Notes: generated by a model not told the origin, from the sequence alone. DNA of 64,000 nucleotides from Aquatica leii (GCA_035610365.1 CM069432.1:181707027-181771026), one strand, 5' to 3'. Numbered from the stretch's first letter, positions 22,289 through 35,260 are shown. Made by a program: numbers and translations.

Positions 22289-22499
22289 ACCAACACTTTT
22301 GTAACAATTAACAATGAAGATCGTTTTTGAAAATTGTTTTCATTAATTTTACATAAACTTTATCTACTATTTTCTTAAAATTAAAAATCTCGATAACGGT
22401 TAGTTAGTTAATTAATTAGTTGAATAAATATACTGGAGCTCCGCCAAACTAACTTCAATTTGTAAGGGCTTCACGCATAAAAAAGTTTGAGAAACGGTG

Positions 22500-23021
22500 A
22501 TCTATGCAAATGCGTTGAACATTTAACGTGCACGTAATTATCGAGACCCGAAGTACGATGTGTTTTATAATGTGACCGTCGCGCTAAATATTATTGCGAT
22601 AATTGCAATTTTTGTATAAAATGATTTGAATTAAAAATTGCATTTATTAATAAAATTGCAAATACAATTGAAACGGTTGACTTTAGCGACTTTTAACAAG
22701 TATATTTTTTTTGTCTATTATTTAATATTTGTCACATTAATAAATCCCTCCACAAATTTTAAATAATAAAAAAAAAACAATTTTTAATTTTCAATTTTAA
22801 CACCCTATATTCATCTTATTATTCAATATTGGATTAAGGTATGTTGGGTTAAATTGACCTATTTTAACTCTTCTGTGGTCTACCGTTGCACACGGGGTAT
22901 CCGGACACCTTGTGTATAGGTAAATGTATTATTTTTTTATCTTGACACGGCAAAACCTACAATATTCAAACATCCAGCAACATTCAAAGCTGCTATGCAG
23001 TATTTAATTATTATTTTTGAT
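22500..23021. other. No gene recognised
   Basis: AT-rich spacer between the hAT gene remnant and the next MITE. Confidence 0.5.
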
Positions 23022-23054
23022 CAGTGTTGTGCATTATCTAGATGAAATTATATA

Positions 23055-24027
23055 GATAATTTTTTACTGTATCAATTAACCAATAGAAAAATTTTATTTT
23101 ATTGCATTTTTTAAAATTCAACCAATCATCAACGAATTACAGCGATAACACCACGGGCGTGGTGTTATCAGGCAAAGCAGACATGATATATTGAAATGTC
23201 AAATTAAATGTCAGTTAGTAAATCAATTCATAATGATGATACACAGATTTGATGATATTTGTAAGTACAAAATTAACTAAATTCCTTTAGAAAATACACC
23301 ATAAAACACAATTAATTGGTATTAATTGATTAAAAAACTTGGAAAGTAGTAAAAAATTATCTTACCGAATACCCCTTGAGCATTGATAAATACTCAAAAT
23401 TTTGTCGTAGAGAATGTTTCAAGCGTGTTTCTTTGAGGTAATATCACTCGGCCTTCGGCCTCGTGATATTACCAAAAAACACGCTTTCAACAATCTCTAT
23501 GACAAAATTATCTCGGTATTATCAATGCTCTAGGGGTATTATAGCTGATAATTTTTTACTGTATCTATTAACCAATAAAAAAAATTGATTTTATTGCATT
23601 TTTTAATATTCAACCAATCATCAACGGATTACAGCGATAACACCACGAGGGACAAAGCAGACATGATATATTCAAATGTCAAATTAAATGTCAGATAGTA
23701 AATCAATTCATAATAATGATAGAAAGGTTTGTTCATATTTGTAACAACAAAATTAACTAAATTCTTTTAGAAAATACACCAGAAAACACAACTCATTTGT
23801 ATTAATTGATTAAAAAACATGGAAAGTAGTAAAAAATTATCTTACCGAATACACCTCGAGCATTGATAAATACTGAAAATTTTGTCGTAGAGAATGTTTC
23901 AAGCGTGTTTCTTTTGAGGTAATATCACGAGGCCTTCGGCCTCGTGATATTACCAAGAAACACGCTTTCAACAATCTCTATGACAAAATTATCTCGGTAT
24001 TATCAATGCTCTAGGGGTATTATAGCT
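23055..24027 (+). repeat. Two tandem ~485-bp units, each ending in a foldback
   Basis: Unit 1 (23055-23546) and unit 2 (23547-24027) are direct copies with scattered substitutions; both begin GATAATTTTTTACTGTATC. Each ends in a ~190-bp foldback (about 23357-23553 and 23838-24034) with a central palindrome built on CGGCCTTCGGCC. Unit 1 also has GATAACACCACGGGCGTGGT, a second small palindrome that unit 2 has lost. Confidence 0.85.
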
Positions 24028-24859
24028 GATAATTCATCTAGGTAATTTATCATCATCTTTTTCTTTATCTAGATAAAAGTATTGAATATTATCTAATTGA
24101 TTATCTTAGATGATTTTTCTGTTATCTATCATGAAATTATCTAGATGATTTTTTAAAAGTAACATAATTTTTGTAGTTTAGATTTACGTTTTTGTAGTTT
24201 TTATGTTTGTAAAAATAATGTAGTTGATAATGTCTGTGGTAATGCAGTACGGTCCAGATCCCTAAAACCTGATAAATAGTAGCCGTAGATGTTTTGCATT
24301 TTCGCAGCTCTTCTGCTGACAAAAACTAAACTCACATGACCTTGAGCGTAAATACATGCAATACGAGATAAAAACAAAAACACAACTCAAATTACTTTTT
24401 TAAACTGAACCCATTGCGATAAGTATCTTATCGTCTTCAGAAACAATAATAAGCTTTCCTATATACATACGTACATTTATTCAATACATTATCTTGCACG
24501 ATTCATACATTGAAATTAACAGCTAATTTTGTAATTTTGCAAATCTAATTAGTTGAAGTGCCTACACAGCAAAACTATGCTAAACTAAGAAAATGTTTAA
24601 TTCAAAAAGAGAAAATTCACAACTTTTTGAGCAGTTGAAAGTGGCAAAACTGGATACACGTGATTTATAGTTCTTTTTGAAGAGTATTTAAGTCATGGAG
24701 CTTTTCCTTACTCTTTAAATAGAATAAAAACGCTTCTGTAATTCTAAAAATCAATGTTGTAAATTATCTTATGGGTACAATTACTGACAACCTATCAAGA
24801 ATAATTAACAAAACCGCAAAGCATTTTTTATTTTTATATTTTTTTACATTTGGATTTGT

Positions 24860-25375
24860 TGCACTTACAATTACAAAAACTACTGAGCAGAGCATAAACT
24901 GTATAAAATATTGGAGCCCGTTAAAACCGAAATTTTTTTAGGAGAAAAAAACTGGTTGGGTTTTTTAAAAGACCTAAAAGCTAATTCTTTAAGTGCTCGC
25001 TGATGTAAGCTGCTCAAAATTTAAAATACAATAAATTTTCAAGGATTACTAGGTTTTTTGTGAAAAATGTGCTTAAAGCATCGAGCTACAAATGATATCT
25101 TAAATTTAAAAACAAAAAGCGTTAATTCAGGAAGTTTGATTAACGGCTATGAGCGATAATTTTTATAATCTTTTAGCATTATAAGTTCAAACTGACGATA
25201 TCAAAGCCAGATTTTTCCTAACCGCTACAAAGAAAAACTAATTAAGTTTACTAGACACTTGTCCAATTTTGAAAAAGTTATTGATTAAACACATCATCTT
25301 CAGCGCTAATTGAAAGACTTTAGTTCTGATAGTCTTATTTTTGCTTAGCAATGAAAATTTTGAAAGGATCGTATT
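24860..25375. repeat. Dispersed repeat R1, uninterrupted inverted copy
   Basis: This is the reverse-complement counterpart of 1-293 plus 4988-5195 without the CACTA insertion; it acts as an empty-site reference for that element. It is itself embedded in the expanded MITE at 23022-29341. Confidence 0.8.
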
Positions 25376-26933
25376 GTATCAAGATTTGTAAATGAAGAAA
25401 TTTGTTTTATATTTTACAATAGTAGGTCATTACATCAATAAAGTTTCTGTCATGTTTTTACTCGATTTTTATTATTTTTTTCAATTCATTTTTTAGTTTT
25501 TTAATTAGTATATTTAATAAACAATAAATTGGTATTTATTCTGTTATTAGCTTATATTGTACATTTACGTATATGATGATAATTAACTGGTAACAATCGA
25601 TTAAAATTATTACCTGTTTGTACCTATTTGATAGAATCATCTATCGTATTATCTACATAAATTATGGATTATCTTATCTATTATCTAGATAAATTCTTCA
25701 ACTTTTATCTAAATCGTTATCTAGATAAAAAAATTAGAAATTATCTATTATCTTATCTAGATAAAAATTAAATTATCTACACGGAGAGAAATCTGCAATC
25801 ACTAGTTATGAATAGTATGTTCATAAATTACACATTTAATAAAATTTATAAAATATGAATTATATTATGATGTTATGCGTAATTCGCATACAACATTCCT
25901 AAGAGTGCAATTTGTATGCGTTACGTATATTCATGTATTATGATTATGGTTTATAAATGTAATAAAGTTATGAATTGTTTTCATATTTTACTAGTTATCA
26001 CTATAGTTATAATTTTATCTTAAGTTATGAACAAACCTTCTTATATTATGATACATCAGCAAAACCAGCAGAACGTTTCACACGCAGATAGTGTGTGCAT
26101 TGCATCATCTACAAAAGTGATTTTATCAACTGATCAAAAGGTAAGCAAAATGTAATAAAATTGTCATATATTTCTGTTTTTTGTGCTCTAATGTTTGTAT
26201 ATTAATTATTTTCTACGAATATACATAAGATACAAATATTAGTACTTATAACACATTCACATACAAATTTATAATTCTTGCGTAAACTAGTAGGTAACGA
26301 AAATATATTACATTATAAAGTATGTATTTGTATGAGGTGTACCAAATTAATTTGCCGTTTATCTCAATTTTACATTATATATTGTGCGTATTTCCATTTC
26401 TTAAAATTAATATTAAAAACGTTAATAGATACTAACAATCCAAAGTAGGTACATATGTTCTGTTTTGTATTTAAAATGATAAGTTTCTCCGGTATCAGCT
26501 ACTGTCAAAAATGTTTACATAAATTAGAATTTTACAACACGTTCTAGTCATTTATGCACATACGTCTAAGGTAATCAAATCCCTATCGCGAAACGATTCA
26601 AGGAATTATATTCCGGTACCCGTATTTATTATCACAAACACAATCAGTTGTCAAAGTAGTCATAGTATCCAAAGTAATCAAAGTAACGAGTTAAAGTAAC
26701 GAATACAAAAAGTATAAGTAAGGAATAATAACGATTACTCAAAAGTAACGAAATTCACCATCACTTTAACTTGAATTAGAATTAGATATACAAAGTGTTC
26801 AAAGTTATCTGTTTATTATTGCTATTTTGATTAATATTAAAGGTACGAATTAGATTAAATTGAAAGTTGAAACACTTTTGATCACTTTCTGTTTATTTAT
26901 ATTTTCTAATACACATACTTCTCATTTCTAGAT

Positions 26934-27122
26934 TTGCGTCGCTATAATTTAACTAAAGTATTGCAAAGAGTTGTAAAACCTAAAGGCCGTAAGAAAATAG
27001 ACAATAAGGTATGGAAAGTTAGCATTGGAGATACATGGAAGTTTTTTAGTTCTGAAGTGAGAACAGTGGCAGATATGTGTAGTAAGGATGACGATAATCT
27101 AGTTTGCTTTGGTAACGGATAA
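26934..27122 (+). CDS. Unrecognised exon-like ORF inside the TA-flanked element
   Basis: It opens just after a pyrimidine-rich TTTCTAG acceptor at 26930 and runs to a TAA. The peptide is basic at the front (RVVKPKGRKKIDNKV) and has WKVSIGDTWKFF, then DDDNLVCFGNG. I do not recognise a family. It may be the last exon of the element's own protein, but the best upstream donor at 26143 is out of phase with it. Confidence 0.3.
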   Translation: MRRYNLTKVLQRVVKPKGRKKIDNKVWKVSIGDTWKFFSSEVRTVADMCSKDDDNLVCFGNG

Positions 27123-27286
27123 TATTACGCATTTATACAATAATTTTCTATAAACTTTTGATGCCTACTTTAAAATAATGGATTTGAGAAACGTTGTAAT
27201 AGCGGCTTCCACGGCCGGAGTCTATACTAAGATAAGACCGTCTTCCGGGATTGGGCCGTGTCAATGTTGTAACCGAAGTTGCCAAC

Positions 27287-27318
27287 GTTTCGCCCACTTT
27301 CGTAAAGGACTTCATCAG
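27287..27318 (-). ncRNA. Hammerhead ribozyme-like core, left arm
   Basis: Read on the minus strand this gives CTGATGA (27318-27312), a short helix-forming segment, then GAAAC (27291-27287) followed by GTTGGC. That is the core order of a hammerhead: CUGAUGA, helix II, GAAA. The helix would be GUCC with GGGC, with one extra A next to the CUGAUGA. I could not place helix I, helix III and a cleavage site with confidence, so activity is unproven. Confidence 0.5.
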
Positions 27319-27697
27319 GGCGTCAGAGAAATCGAAGAACTCAAAGAAGCAACCGAAGTCTAACTAAACACTTCTCAAAAGTTAGGTAATCAACTTGTGA
27401 ACTAAGCCAGATTCTAAAGTCAGAAAAGGTAAGAAAGAAAACGATAAACTTAAAAAAGCAAACGAAAATCTAACAAAGAACCACTACAGAGTTAGGTAAT
27501 CAACTTGTGAACCAAGCCAGATTCTAGAATCCTAACTCTGTAGTGGTTCTTTGTTAGATTTTTGTTTGCTTTTCCAAGTTTATCGTTTTCTTTCTTACCT
27601 TTTCTGAGTTTAGAATCTAGCTTGATTCACAAGTTGATTACCTAACTTTTAGTTAGATTTCGGTTGCTTGTTTGAGTTCTTCGATTTCTCTCACGCC

Positions 27698-27729
27698 CTG
27701 ATGAAGCCCCTTACGAAAGTGGGCGAAAC
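27698..27729 (+). ncRNA. Hammerhead ribozyme-like core, right arm
   Basis: CTGATGA at 27698-27704 and GAAAC at 27725-27729 flank a helix formed by GCCC and GGGC. The same extra A as on the left arm follows CUGAUGA. Motifs of this type are known in Penelope-like retroelements and other animal repeats; that this is such a relic is inference. Confidence 0.5.
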
Positions 27730-30144
27730 GTTGGCAACTTCGGTTACAACATTGACACGATCCAAACCCGGAAGACGTTCTTATCTTAGTATTGATAAAC
27801 GTTGCTGCCTATATGATAAGTAAACCTATTACAAAAATTATTTGTATTCATGTTCTTCAACTTCAATATTAAAAATCGTTTTTGTTAAATTATCTTGACT
27901 GCAATAGAAGAAAAGGTTTGTGGTTAGCAACGTGTAAAATTATTTTTTTAAATTGTCGCTCAAGTTCTGTTTCAGTTTTGTTTATATTATTTACGTTTTA
28001 TTTATTTGAATAATGTTTTATTTTTTATAATAATCTGTATTATTATATAATGATATTATCTGTTATTAGTTATGTATTAGTTCTTGTATTATGTGTTCTA
28101 TTTAAATTATTTAGTTGTAAAAGTATGGTGGTGTACTTATAGCTGCATTAAAATTGTGTAATCATCGTAAAAAAAATAAACATTTTTTGAAACTCGAAAT
28201 ATATGTTTTACTAATTTATAACATATATGTCGGAGGCACTGAATATAATCTTGCCTACTTCTATGAACAGCATACACGTGCACTCATTTGTTTGTGTTCC
28301 CATAAATTGTGTTTAAAATGTTTAGTCTTTGTAACTTAATAACTTAGAATCAACCAATAAGGATTTGATATTTTGTAATATTGCCTTTTATGGGCATAGG
28401 AACGCGCGTGAAATTACAATCTTTCATGCGAATGGAACGACACCAGCTGAAAAATGTAACTTGTAAGAGGGCAGATTGAAATGATATTTGGTGGTGACAA
28501 CTTGATAAGATAAAAGAGCTGGTGTTGGATCGTTTGTTCCAGTGTTGATCATTAAACGTTTATAAATTTAATTTTTATATTAATAAAATCAGTTTTATTT
28601 GTTTGTGTTAATGACTTTGTTTGAAATTTGTAATCGTAACTTTTGCTATAGTAAATAAATTGTGTAAACGGTCAGTGTCGTGCGTTAATAAATTATCGAT
28701 GCAGTCTAACCCAGCACAAACGCCCAGCGGAGCCCTCTTTTATTTTCGAGGCGTCTCTGACATATATATGAGAAATATCTTGTTATTATTTCGTATAAGA
28801 AGAGTAAAATTAACTCCGAAATTATGATTAATATTCATAACTCTTAATACACTATTTTGAATATCATTTAATAAACAATACTTTATTTATCACATATTAT
28901 GATTGGCTGCTTAAAAAGTTATTCTTTATTTAATTAGAGTTTATGAATATTAATCATAAAAAATATAATCATAAAAAATGTGTTATTAAGCATACATAAT
29001 GAAAATACTTCGTTACTGGATGTGAATTATAATCATAATAGATGTGACTTAAATCACATATTATGATTACCTGGTTAAATTTTTATTCTTAATATGATCA
29101 TTGTTTGTGAGTATTATTCATAAAGATATGATTATTACGCATATATAACGAAATCGTTTACTTCATAACTTATGAATTATAATCATCATCGATGCTAACA
29201 TGACTATTCACAAATTATACCGATGGTTTATAAATTTATGAATAGCTAGTAGTAGTTGTTTTTTATGCTTAAATTACGCATAAGTTGTGCGTCTTACGAA
29301 TGATATCTGAAAACGTTTCTCTCCGTGTATGCACAACACTGTTTTAGATGCGGGACGTTACTGGTCTTACAGTGGACCAGACATATACGATTGTTTTATT
29401 CTGTTTACTGCATTTTATTAGAATTAGTTCGTCTCTAAAAGCATTCCTTTAAATTATCTTAATTTTGTGGTACTGGTGTGGTTTATATTATTTATTATTA
29501 TATCATTTCATACTTTTTGTTATAAATACTTGCCAGATCTAAAATTATACATATAAACATAAAAGTATATCACTTATACTCTTTAATATTTTCGAAACAT
29601 ATTGAAACTGATTTCTATGAAAGACATGATTATTTTCAATTTTTAAAATTGTGGCAGTGCGTTATATTACAGGCACTCAAACTAGTTTTTCTTATATATA
29701 AATTCCAAATCGTTTTATTTTTTGCAGTGTAGCAATTTTTCAATTTTTATCGTTAAAATTTTTTTCTGCTTTCTAAATAAATATTTTCTAAACAGTTGTT
29801 AAAAATTTATTTTGTTTTTATCTAGTCAAATCTAACAAAAAATAACATAAGCGAGAAGTTGATTTTAAATTTTTTTTATTTAACGCGATTATTTATTGAA
29901 TGGATGTTAACATAGAAAAGTGTGGACTGTAATACAATCTCGTGTCTAGCCATTGTCTAGCCGGATCAAATACAAAAAGTCAGCAAAGAACATTTTATTA
30001 AAATCTCGAACATGTAGGGTAAATTGGAATTCATTGGATAGTTTTATTGAAAGTACACATTTTAAAATATATAAAAAATACAGAATAGTTGAACTTATAA
30101 TATATGTATATATAGCAATATCAGTTTATAAAACATTTATAGCA

Positions 30145-30481
30145 GGTTGCACAAAAAATAATTGACCGTTAATTGAAGTTTACTTTTTGATGAAAGTATT
30201 ATTATCTTTTAATTGTAGTTTAACGGTCAATTAAATATTCAACTAAAGTCGACGTTAATCGGAGGTTAACGGTCAATTAACTATATATTAGGTTACACAA
30301 AACTATAATGTCCGATTAAACTCTTGTTAACAAAAGTATAATCTAATTGGCGATATTTGGCTGATTAACCTACAATTAAAGTTTTTCAATAATAAAAAGT
30401 TTATAATTTACAGTCAAGACTAACAAAACTAATAGTTAGGTTGTTAACACAATCAATTATAATATCGTTTTCTTGTGCCAC
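30145..30481. mobile_element. Probable small MITE with TTAACGGTCAATTAA repeats
   Basis: The ends GTTGCACAAAAAATAATTG and, inverted, GTGGCACAAGAAAACG are related. TTAACGGTCAATTAA or its reverse complement occurs three times near the left end. No clear target duplication was seen, so the type is open. Confidence 0.4.
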
Positions 30482-30489
30482 ATATTATT

Positions 30490-33400
30490 ATACGGTACGC
30501 TTTCATTCTCTAAATCCTTGATTTTCGTACTTTTGTATTTTAATTTAGGCATGTAAAGTCATTCATTTTCTGAATGTAAAAAGCTAAGCTGACTAGGTCA
30601 CTTTGCTGTACGACGTGTTGCCTAGTCGAGGGTGTAGTTTATATTTTGTCTGTGATACCGCGTTTGATAAAATTGATAAAATAAATATATATTCTGTGTT
30701 ACCACTTCTGCCTTGTCATTTGTTTTTTTTCCAGCTGCGATTAGATTTAAACGGTGTTTCCCATCGTAGTCTTTCATCGTTTTAGCATCTTTTTAAATTA
30801 TTTTATAATCTAATACCACGAAGCCTACGACTCTATCGCTGGAACAACTGAGTTAGCCGTCGATCTCTTTTAGTTACGAAAAAAACCAGGTAATAGTTAA
30901 AGTTTAAATTATCGAGGTTATGTCAGTAAAAAATTAAACGAACGATTAAGAACGTATGTCTCAAAGTAATTCATGTTTAGGTTCGTGTCTATAATTAATT
31001 GTAAAGAAGGTTTATACAAGCGATATCTATAGGCGACTAATATACTTCAAATACGGAAGTAATTTTTTTCTATTACATTGTCTTACTATAATATTTATAT
31101 ATATGTATATATATATTGCTAACACCAACTAATACAGTCGATAAGATAAGCTGGTTATCAAAACTATAAAACTGAATAACATATAGATTTTTTGATTTGG
31201 GTTCAAGTTATTAACATTGTTTTTTGTTAATAAAAAACTTTTTTTATTATAAAAAAGTTTTTAAAGTTCCATTCGGATTAAAATTTTCTTCTCACAAAAT
31301 TACAGATGTCAATTGAAAAAAGTAAGAATCCCTAAAATTTGGAATGCATCTTAAAAATTACAAAATATAATCTATTATTCAAAACGTTTTTAGGGAGCAC
31401 TATAGGTACATCGATAAATGAAGAATAATTTCAAGTTTTTTGAATCTTTAAATTTTTACTTCAAGGTGTTATACAAACTTAAAATACAAGCATGTCTTTC
31501 TATAAAAATACGAAAATCATAAATGATCGAAAACAAAATATTGCGTTTATTTCTGGAATCAAAGGTTATCTTTATAATGTAATTCTGTCAACCACTTGCG
31601 TTATTTATTAAACTTTATTTTTATGTATTTTATAAGATTGCAACCGTTTTACTATTTGACAAATTACGAAAACAGTACATTTAATATTTTTTTGTATGAA
31701 GCTTTTGTTAACGACGCCTATTTTATTTTTAAAAGCTTTGCGTTGTTTGCCTATTTCTGTATTTAAAATAAAATTTTCATTAGTTATAGTGGAACATCAT
31801 AAACTTTCTTATAGTGTTGTGACATCAGTTGTGTTGATAGCTGTAGTAAAACGTGTACTGACCAAAAAATCCTGATATTGTAAATTATTCAGTAAAGAGA
31901 TCTCTTGTGATTTATTAGAATTGGTTTTATAAATAACTTAAAAAAATATTTTTTTTCTTTTTCTGTTCTTTTCGTAAGCAAAGTATTAAGTTATTAAAAT
32001 TTTATACATTTATAAGAAAATTTCATTAGTTAACTTGCTAAACTAATTGTATATTTATTTCTATTTTAAATATTGAACTTTATGTAAAGTTTTTTTTATC
32101 TTATACACGTACGTAAATTAAAACTGTTATTACAGATACGAGTATTGTTTAAGCCAGGTGATATTTTTCCAAAATTGAATAAACAGTTTGTTACCAATTA
32201 TACTCGGGTAAACAATAAATTGACTTTTATGAGTATGGGTTGTATTTCTACAAACATGTAGTTGTGCAAGATTTAAAAAGGCAATGTTACGAACATTTTT
32301 CTTATTTATTATGTGTTTGAAAAACGAGGAGTTTATGAAAGAGTATTCTTTTTTAAGGATGTCGTTTAAAAAGTTATTAGATACATTTTGTGGACTTCAA
32401 ATTAACATACTGAATACATACTAAAATTAATTAAATAGTAAGACAGTTTGAGCATTAGGGTTACTAACTTTGCTTAAGGACATCATGGGAGATGAAGACA
32501 AGTTTTTATTTACATTTTAATAATTCTACAGTATTAAATAAACAAACGGACATTGCAGTAAGCGATGCGGAAGGTAAAAACTAATTATGAATGTAATAAT
32601 AATTTTTTTTATAAGGTAGTTTACTTAGTTTGTGACGCCAATAAAAACTAACTAAAATGATTTTAACAGGTTAATGTAACTGGCGCTGTCGTATTTTGAT
32701 AATAAATACAGCTTGTAACTTCCAGTCCTAAATTAATTTAAGAACTTGTTAGTTCAAATTTCTTGTATCATATTTTTGACAATTGTTACATTTAAATATA
32801 ATACTTTTCCGTCAATAGTTTGGCCTACTTTATTATGAAACCAAAAAGTTAGCATTTCATCATTTTTATTAATTACAAATCTTCAAGAATTAAATTGTGT
32901 GATACAAAATGTGTATCTTTTCTTGTTGATTAAAGCTTGAACGTCATTATATCTTTGCACACTTGAATGTTTTTTTCTTTGTAACGTCAATGAAGTATGC
33001 ACATTGTTGTTCTATAGAACAATTATCATTTGACTTGCATAAAAAACAAATGTTGTGTCATTTGTTTTTTATGCAATACAACCAAAATGTTTCCAATTTT
33101 AATATTTGTTTAAATGATTCTTTAAGTAATAATTTTATTTTGTATTTTTTGCAATATAATATCTAATGCATTTTCATGTTGAAATTTAATAATAAGCAAT
33201 TCCAGTAAATTCAGGAACACTTCAACGCCTTTAGCTCAAAAAGATAAAGTGTTTGCAATTTTTGATAAATTGATGGTATTGGCAGGTTTTTACACAATTT
33301 AATCTCTATATGAACTTTAACCTCTAGCACTAAATATAGAAAAATGTTCTAGGCACGTAACAGGAATCATTTAAGCAAGGTTTGAATTTTTTGAGAGTAT

Positions 33401-33780
33401 AGAATTGATAATTCAAGTGGTATTGACTACTACCGTGATTATTCCGTTTTAAAGTACTACTGGCACAAGACAATAAAATAAAATAAAAAAACAAACAGTA
33501 AATATATAGTATAGTAAAATAATTACTTATTTTCGTATTATTATCGCGATCCGTATCTTGTTTTTTCGTATAGATTTACATTTTGGTAACCAATAAAATA
33601 AAAAATACAATTTATTGAATTATAAAACTAATTCATAAATTAAAAATTAACTTTTCGACATTTTATAGATGCAAATTCATTAATTACATCACTAAAATTG
33701 AAATGTTTAACTAGAGTCAATCGCTAAAAGCGAAAGGTCGATCAATTTTCCTTGACCCAATGTCAATGTCAACCTTATTG
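30490..33780. other. No gene recognised; one perfect hairpin
   Basis: AT-rich DNA. The only structure I can support is a perfect 17-bp inverted repeat at 33036-33052 and 33059-33075 with a 6-nt loop (TGCATAAAAAACAAATG arms). Confidence 0.6.
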
Positions 33781-34239
33781 TTCCGAATTATTTTTAGCAG
33801 TTCTCCCTAATTCACAGTTGTTTTTGAAGTAATATTTTTTATGAAATATTTAAATGGAACACGCTCTTCTGGAAAATTATCATCTAAATCGCAAAAATAA
33901 TAATTTTTAAATGAAACTGCAGCTGAGTTTATTGAATTATCATCCAAGATTATTAATTTTTTGAAATTACGTTGTAAGCACTTTTTCTTTTATTCAGTTT
34001 AATAATAATTTTATATATTGCCACTTTACAAGTATTGATATTCATATTTCTTGATTCATCAAACTTTGCTTCTGGTATGGCACTATCATCGGGTTGAACT
34101 TTTCGAATTTTTCTTATTTAATGTCATATTTATATAAAATAGAAGTAGAAATTTTTTGCCCTCAACCTCATAATATCCAGCTTGTTTAAGTAATTTACTT
34201 GTTTTATTGAATAGTTCTGTTCCAAAAAATAGTCATGAT

Positions 34240-35260
34240 ACCTATTTCCAACTCGGAAATTTTTTTTTAAGTCCTTTGGCTTTTGTCCTAGTGGAAGATC
34301 TGGCTGACCATTTTGTACTTGATAATTGTTGTTCTAGGTTTTTGTCTTAAAAATTTTTAACATAGTGTTCCATCTAACCGTGAAAACCGAAAACAATTGT
34401 ATAGTTTGTTCACAAACGTAAAAAGTAGTGTAGCATTTTTAGAGAATTCAGCTGCACAAGTTCTAACTAAATTTAAGCTATGTGCTGCGTAAGGTACAAA
34501 AGTTGCTAAATTATTATGCTTCATTATCCGAGCCTATAAACCGGAATATGTACCAGGTATGTAGCTCGCATTATCATAACTTTGACTACAACAGTCTTTT
34601 ATATCTAAAGTTAAATTTTCTAAAACGCTCAAAATTGCTACTTCCCTATCTTTGGCTTTGTGGCTTACTTTATCAATAAAAGTTACAAAGTGTTCCGCAG
34701 GAATTCCACTTTCAGATACATACTTTAAAATGAAGGTTAATTAATCGGTTTGAACAACGTCGGGTGTAGAGCCTACGCTGATGGAAAAATATTTTGTATT
34801 TTTTACTTCATTTCCAATTTGTCTTCGTACGTTTTTGACCAACAGAAAAATAAATTTGTCACATATTGTTGAGAATAAACCTTTCTTGGATTTCCGTATT
34901 GTTTAATATGTTCCTTCAAAAATGAATCAAATTCCGCAATTAAATCGAGAGTACCTAAATAATTTCTGTTATTAGGTGTGTCAAAAATTTTAATTGATCT
35001 TTTAAATAAAAGACCTCGGCTTGACAAAAATTTTATAGTAGCCACAACACGCTTTAGTACGTTTATCCAATATTGTTTTTTTGTTAGATAGTGTTTGTAA
35101 ATTTCTTAATCTATCTTACCGGTCATATTGCTTCTAGGTATACGTATTTATATTAAAACGATGCTCATTAGAACGCTCATGTTCTTTAATTCTATCTGGA
35201 TTTTTTCAGTCATTGAATCCATGCACAAAAGCACATGAATTTTTACAATCTCATCTAAAT
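34240..35260 (-). pseudogene. ZMYM1-like hAT transposase remnant
   Basis: Read on the minus strand from 35260, the fragments are in order. First comes part of the TTF-type finger region (HERSNEHRFNINTY near 35170). Next is 35045-34803, with TIKFLSSRGLLFKRS and NYLGTLDLIAEFD. Then near 34780-34690 come YFSISVGSTPDVVQ and ESGIPAEHF. Finally, near 34660-34430, are CCSQSYDNAS and AAHSLNLVRTCAAEFS. Stops and frame changes separate the blocks. This is a different copy from the hAT at 5.2-6.8 kb. No termini were identified, and decayed sequence probably continues to about 33780. Confidence 0.75.

Larger units (their letters stand above)
27185..27805. repeat. Large palindrome with hammerhead-like motifs on both arms
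   Basis: The left arm (about 27185-27500) is complementary to the right arm (about 27538-27805) in ordered blocks with small indels. The innermost 30-bp block around 27471-27503 and 27538-27570 is close to perfect. A CAACTTGTGAACYAAGCCAG segment occurs on the left arm, in the centre and, inverted, on the right arm. It lies inside the element at 25780-29327 and may be a separate insertion. Confidence 0.85.
25780..29327. mobile_element. TA-flanked DNA transposon of uncertain family, 3.5 kb
   Basis: The termini are inverted CACGGAGAGAAA, flanked by TA on both sides (25778-25779 and 29328-29329). Subterminal regions on both sides are rich in TTATGAATA and ATTATGATTAT steps. Joining the flanks gives AATTATCTATGCACAACACTG, a normal end of the host MITE, which supports these boundaries. 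The CAC start and 2-bp duplication would fit a CACTA type, but other TA-targeting families are possible. Coding signals inside are weak: an exon-like stretch at 26050-26142 (MIHQQNQQNVSHADSV) ending at GTAAGC, one at 26934-27122, and a frame at 28699 (MQSNPAQTPSGALFYF). I recognise none of them, and their phases do not join simply. Confidence 0.65.
23022..29341. mobile_element. hAT-type MITE (ATCTA-rich family), copy 2, expanded by nested insertions
   Basis: The left end is CAGTGTTGTGCATTATCTAG and the right end ATGCACAACACTG, an inverted pair. The flanks TTTTTGAT (23014-23021) and TTTTAGAT (29342-29349) match at 7 of 8 positions. ATCTAGATA-rich pieces at 24030-24150 and 25630-25779 are the dispersed body of the element. 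Between them lie tandem foldback units, an R1-containing segment and the TA-flanked element at 25780. Removing that last element restores a right end like that of copy 1. Confidence 0.65.

Noticed and set aside
26050-26142. First exon joining the ORF at 26934 in the TA-flanked element
   Set aside because: The donor phase gives a stop within a few codons of the acceptor.
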